A stretch of 6,989 nucleotides of DNA, taken from CAZLLV01 sp964560325 (lineage in GTDB: Bacteria > Acidobacteriota > Thermoanaerobaculia > Multivoradales > DATKCC01). Under the pieces are notes generated by a model. It had not been told where the DNA came from, did not search any database, and saw only the letters and a list, made by a program, of their open reading frames with translations. The stretch lies in assembly GCA_964560325.1 (NCBI GenBank), contig CAZLLV010000104.1, forward strand, positions 1-6,989, given 5' to 3'. Positions within the stretch are counted from its first letter, which is position 1, and every line of letters begins with the position of its first letter. Below are positions 5,401-6,989 of this stretch, one piece after another. A program made the translations under genes and the position numbers.

Positions 5401-6989
5401 CATCCGGTGACCGTCGGCCACCGCGCTCTCCGGCAGCTCGGCGCGCGCCGCCACCATCCGCCGTACCAGGTCGAGCGCCGGCAGCTCGGCGCCCCCGCTC
5501 CGGATCCGACCGGCTTCCGGAGGCGCTCCCGCGCGGGCTCGCGTCTCCGCTCGGGGGGCGGAAGCCTGCGGCGCCTCCTCGCACGGGTTGGCGAGGAAAC
5601 GCCTCCCGTCCGCCGGACGCCTCCAGGCCGTCGGCCGGAGGGCGCGGTCCCGGAAGAGCTCGTCCACGGCCACCGGCGCGCCGAGGACGAATGCCGCGCC
5701 GGCCGCCGAGAGGAGACCCTCGAGGCTCGCTCCGCCGGCGTCGAGCGCCACCCCCGGAGCCGCGCCGCACTCTTCGGCGAGCGCGGTGAGCGCCCCGCCC
5801 GGGCCGACCTCGATCCAGAGGTCGACGCCCTCCGCCCCCGCCGAGACGGTCTCGAGCGCCTGGAGGAAGCGGACCGGGGCGGTGAGCTGGCGAACCAGCA
5901 GCTCGTCGAGGCGAGCGTCGGGCGCGAGAAGCTCCCCGGTGACGGTCGAGACGACGACCCGCCCGGGGTGCGCGGGCGAGGTTTCGGTCGCGAGGAGAGC
6001 CTGCCGGAGCGCCGGTGCCGCTCCCCCCACGAGGGGCGAATGGAAGGCGTGCGAGACCGCCAGCCGAGTTGCTTCGACGCTCTCGAGACGGGCGCGGTGC
6101 TCCACTTCGGCGATCGCCTCCGTGGGCCCGGAGACCACGGTCCGCCGCGGGGCGTTGTAGCCCGCGATCCCCGCCCCGGTGCCGTCGGCGAGCCGTTCGG
6201 CGGAGCCGCCGTCGCAGCGGAGCGAGAGCATCGCGCCGGGGTCGGTCCGGTCGCCGGAGCCCGGGCCGGCCGGCACGCCCTCCGCCGCCATCGCCGCGCC
6301 CCGGGCGCGCGCGAGGTCGAGCAGGGCGTCCACATCCAGGCGCCCCGCCCAGTGGAGGGCCGAGAGCTCTCCCAGACTGTGGCCGATCGCTACCGACGCC
6401 TCGATGCCGAGCCGGTCGAGGACCGCCAGGGCGGAGGCGGAGGCGCGGGCGACGGCGGGCTGGACCCGCTCGGTGGCCGGGCTGCTCCGCTCCCCGGCGT
6501 CCCGCGCCGCCGCCACGCCGTCGTAGAGCGCCTCGACCTCCTCGAATCGCCTGACCCAGGCGCCGCCGGCCGGGTCGACGCGAGCGCCCTGCCCCGAGAA
6601 CAGGAAACCGATGCGGGGCGCCCGGAGTTCCTGTCCGTTCCGCCCGGCTTCCGGGCTTCTGCCGAGGAAGATCCCGCCGGCCGCGTCGATCCCGGGCTCG
6701 CCCCGCCGCGCGCGGTCGGCGAGGCGGCGCAGGCGCTCCGCCGCGTCCCGGGGGCGGAGCGCCACGACCGCGCCGCGGTGCTTCGAGCGGGCGGAACGCA
6801 CCAGGTCGGAGAGCGCCAGCTCGCCCGCGAGGTCGCCCAGCTCGGCGTACGACAGCCCCTCGACCTCCGCCGCCAGGCCCTCGGCGCGCGCGGCGAGCTC
6901 CTCGGGCGTCGGCGCGGAGAGCAGCAGGAGCTCCGCGTCCTGGCGCGAGGCGTCGAGGCGCCGGATCGCCGCCGGCAGCCGGCACGGCC
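2452..6989 (-). CDS. pksE: Iterative enediyne-type polyketide synthase PKSE (5' end outside window)
   Basis: PKSE builds a polyene chain from malonyl-CoA in repeated cycles of extension, ketoreduction and dehydration; the chain is the precursor of the enediyne core. The frame is open from the right edge to TGA at 2454-2452, giving 1,511 complete codons. Domain order in the protein is end of KS-AT linker, AT, ACP, a KR-like structural stretch, KR, DH and a C-terminal phosphopantetheinyl transferase. This order, with an integrated transferase and no enoylreductase or thioesterase, is specific to enediyne synthases. The full proteins are about 1,900-2,000 residues; the missing 400-500 residues match one ketosynthase domain. 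The GTG at 6801-6799 is not the start, because the 62 codons before it continue the KS-AT linker (for example the hydrophobic run ELLLLSAPTPEEL). All catalytic motifs visible are intact. It overlaps the thioesterase gene by four bases and is presumably cotranscribed with genes further right. Confidence 0.96.
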   Translation of the reverse strand, partial: PCRLPAAIRRLDASRQDAELLLLSAPTPEELAARAEGLAAEVEGLSYAELGDLAGELALSDLVRSARSKHRGAVVALRPRDAAERLRRLADRARRGEPGIDAAGGIFLGRSPEAGRNGQELRAPRIGFLFSGQGARVDPAGGAWVRRFEEVEALYDGVAAARDAGERSSPATERVQPAVARASASALAVLDRLGIEASVAIGHSLGELSALHWAGRLDVDALLDLARARGAAMAAEGVPAGPGSGDRTDPGAMLSLRCDGGSAERLADGTGAGIAGYNAPRRTVVSGPTEAIAEVEHRARLESVEATRLAVSHAFHSPLVGGAAPALRQALLATETSPAHPGRVVVSTVTGELLAPDARLDELLVRQLTAPVRFLQALETVSAGAEGVDLWIEVGPGGALTALAEECGAAPGVALDAGGASLEGLLSAAGAAFVLGAPVAVDELFRDRALRPTAWRRPADGRRFLANPCEEAPQASAPRAETRARAGAPPEAGRIRSGGAELPALDLVRRMVAARAELPESAVADGHRMLSDLHLNSIAVGQLVAEAARELGASAPVALTDYADGSVQEVAAALEELVRLGGGAEDEAFPPGVESWVRPFAVEWVERSLGALPEELAPPALTLFAPEGDPLAEALDPLQGAAAHGRAIVACLPAEPDPAALGLLLRAGHAAVGDRDAPFVLVHRGWGSGFARTLHLERSSGVSVVVGLPAAPSPADREAASVRGELAAALAAGSAWRESRHDSGGRRTVPVLRPLPEPEGSPAPLPVPGRDDVLLVSGGGRGIAAECGLALARETGAALALVGRSRPEESPELATNLQRLAAAGVRHAYRSADVTDAAGLARAVAELEGELGPATGLLHGAGVNRPRLIPALDERELASTLAPKLDGLRNLLAAVDPRRLRLLLAFGSIIAETGLAGEADYALANELLAREVERFAERHPRCRCLNAAWSVWSGVGMGERLGKVESLIRQGIAPIAPERAIAVLRELLSRPATPVSIVVTGRFGDPPTVDLDRRELPFLRFLERPRVHVPGVELVIDAKLTAESDPYLADHVYDGERLFPAVLGLEAMAQAATALTGAAGPLELRDVRFDRPVTVSSGGSVTLRIAALARPEHEGGGVEVVVRSSETGFGIDHFRARCLVASDTLAQGAEPDHADGPLLALDPESELYGSLLFHRGRFRRLQAYRYLSATECAAEISSDGAVPWFVRYLPGALLLGDPGARDAAIHAVQACVPHSTVLPTGVERVVAGRLDPAAVHTVEARERSRDGRSFVFDLVMRDAAGRVVERWEGLALRAVDDRPTPGEWPLPLLAPYFERRIAELVAGAALTVGVTPAPADTPRVRGGSDRALLAVARNSDGPSGAEPARVVRRPDGRPELAGAAGDGRSLSAAHAEGLVLAVAGPGPVGCDAEPVVARAPATWLGLLGAEGTALAKLVARSTGEDADTAATRIWTAAEALKKAGFPPGAPLVLERRSEDGWVVLRSGRFAALSLVARPRGAAAPLAFAFLTGPPS
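2467..2964 (-). other. Integrated phosphopantetheinyl transferase (PPTase) domain
   Basis: The domain transfers the phosphopantetheine arm from CoA to the ACP Ser of the same synthase. In order are RRPDGRPEL, a histidine motif SLSAAH, the metal-binding GCDAE (Asp codon 2769-2767, Glu two codons later) and the hallmark WTAAEALKKAG (about 2640-2608). These fit the Sfp-like fold. Cis-fused transferases at the C-terminus of a KS-AT-ACP-KR-DH protein are a distinguishing trait of enediyne PKSs. All motif residues needed for Mg and CoA binding appear present. Confidence 0.92.
3097..3909 (-). other. Dehydratase (DH) domain, double hotdog
   Basis: The DH removes water to form the conjugated double bonds. 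The catalytic His is in YLADHVYDG (codon 3837-3835). The second-hotdog Asp is in GARDAAIHAVQ (codon 3324-3322). The intervening signature YGSLLFHRGRFRRL and the sequence QACVPHSTVLPTGVER are characteristic of the enediyne PKS dehydratase family. Both catalytic residues are present, so a polyene product is expected. Confidence 0.9.
3982..4689 (-). other. Ketoreductase (KR) domain
   Basis: This is a Rossmann-fold NADPH-dependent ketoreductase domain that reduces the beta-keto group in each cycle. The cofactor loop is VSGGGRGIAAE, starting at about 4671. Residues expected for catalysis are present: Lys in APKLDG (codon 4338-4336), Ser in AFGSIIAE (4266-4264), Tyr in ADYALAN (4227-4225) and the Asn four residues later. 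The GEADYALANE block is close to that of known enediyne synthases. The domain looks active. Confidence 0.92.
5242..5484 (-). other. Acyl carrier protein (ACP) domain
   Basis: A helical segment of about 80 residues between AT and KR contains LSDLHLNSIAVGQLV. The Ser of HLNSI (codon 5379-5377) is the expected phosphopantetheine attachment site. The LHLNSI form replaces the usual DSL/DSI motif of type I synthases and is typical of enediyne PKSs. An Ala/Pro/Arg-rich flexible linker of about 35 residues separates it from the AT. Only one ACP is present, unlike the tandem ACPs of PUFA synthases. Confidence 0.9.
5632..6624 (-). other. Acyltransferase (AT) domain of the polyketide synthase
   Basis: The AT loads the extender unit onto the ACP. 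It begins near the conserved FLFSGQGAR (about 6600-6580). The nucleophile elbow is GHSLGE, with active Ser at codon 6378-6376. The second catalytic residue is His in HAFHS (codon 6042-6040). HAFH is the malonyl-specific form (methylmalonyl-type ATs usually have YASH), in keeping with an unbranched polyene. A short Gly/Pro-rich insertion (VPAGPGSGDRTDPG, about 6276-6235) sits before the MLSLR strand and may be a lineage-specific loop. Confidence 0.92.

Noticed and set aside
6799..6801. GTG as the start of the polyketide synthase
   Set aside because: The frame continues without a stop to the window edge and the upstream 62 codons read as KS-AT linker, so this is an internal Val codon.
4892..6985. 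697-codon open frame on the minus strand overlapping the synthase
   Set aside because: It is low-complexity Arg/Gly/Pro/Ala sequence with no domain motif, caused by high G+C in a shifted frame of the synthase gene.
2452..6989. PUFA synthase or ordinary modular type I PKS
   Set aside because: PUFA synthases have tandem ACPs and split subunits, and modular PKSs lack a fused PPTase and place ACP after KR and DH. The single central ACP and terminal PPTase point to PKSE.
1994..6989. Mobile element, attachment site or tRNA at the cluster edge
   Set aside because: No transposase or integrase motif, terminal repeat or tRNA-like sequence was seen; the junction is three bases long.

Overview
This 6,989-base window comes from a high-GC bacterial chromosome (roughly 70% G+C by eye, strong G/C preference at third codon positions). 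It is almost entirely coding. Two converging gene groups meet near position 1,992. The taxon cannot be fixed from this sequence. The SdhA/SdhB type (single-cytochrome, Wolinella-like class) and the G+C content fit Actinomycetota, Acidobacteriota, Myxococcota and several uncultured soil lineages.

Left part, plus strand (1-1990): the 3' part of sdhA (flavoprotein subunit) and a complete sdhB (iron-sulfur subunit) of a succinate:quinone oxidoreductase. They are coupled by a TAATG stop/start overlap behind a strong Shine-Dalgarno sequence. This is the tail of a housekeeping respiratory operon; the cytochrome b subunit gene is expected upstream, outside the window.

Right part, minus strand (6989-1994): a large iterative type I polyketide synthase gene, open at the right edge of the window, and a downstream hotdog thioesterase whose start overlaps the synthase stop. 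The synthase domains in protein order are KS-AT linker, acyltransferase, ACP, ketoreductase, dehydratase and an integrated phosphopantetheinyl transferase. That order, the ACP motif LHLNSI, and the adjacent CalE7/SgcE10-type thioesterase identify the enediyne polyketide synthase PKSE and its partner thioesterase (E10). In known enediyne pathways this pair makes and releases the polyene precursor of the enediyne core, with the synthase activating its own ACP. The ketosynthase domain lies just beyond the right edge.

The window therefore shows the end of a probable enediyne-type biosynthetic cluster, abutting a respiratory operon with 3 bases between the two stop codons. A nested inverted repeat spans this junction and may act as a two-way terminator. 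No RNA genes, mobile elements, CRISPR arrays or long non-coding stretches were seen. Warhead-maturation, resistance and export genes are not in the window; if present they should lie to the right.
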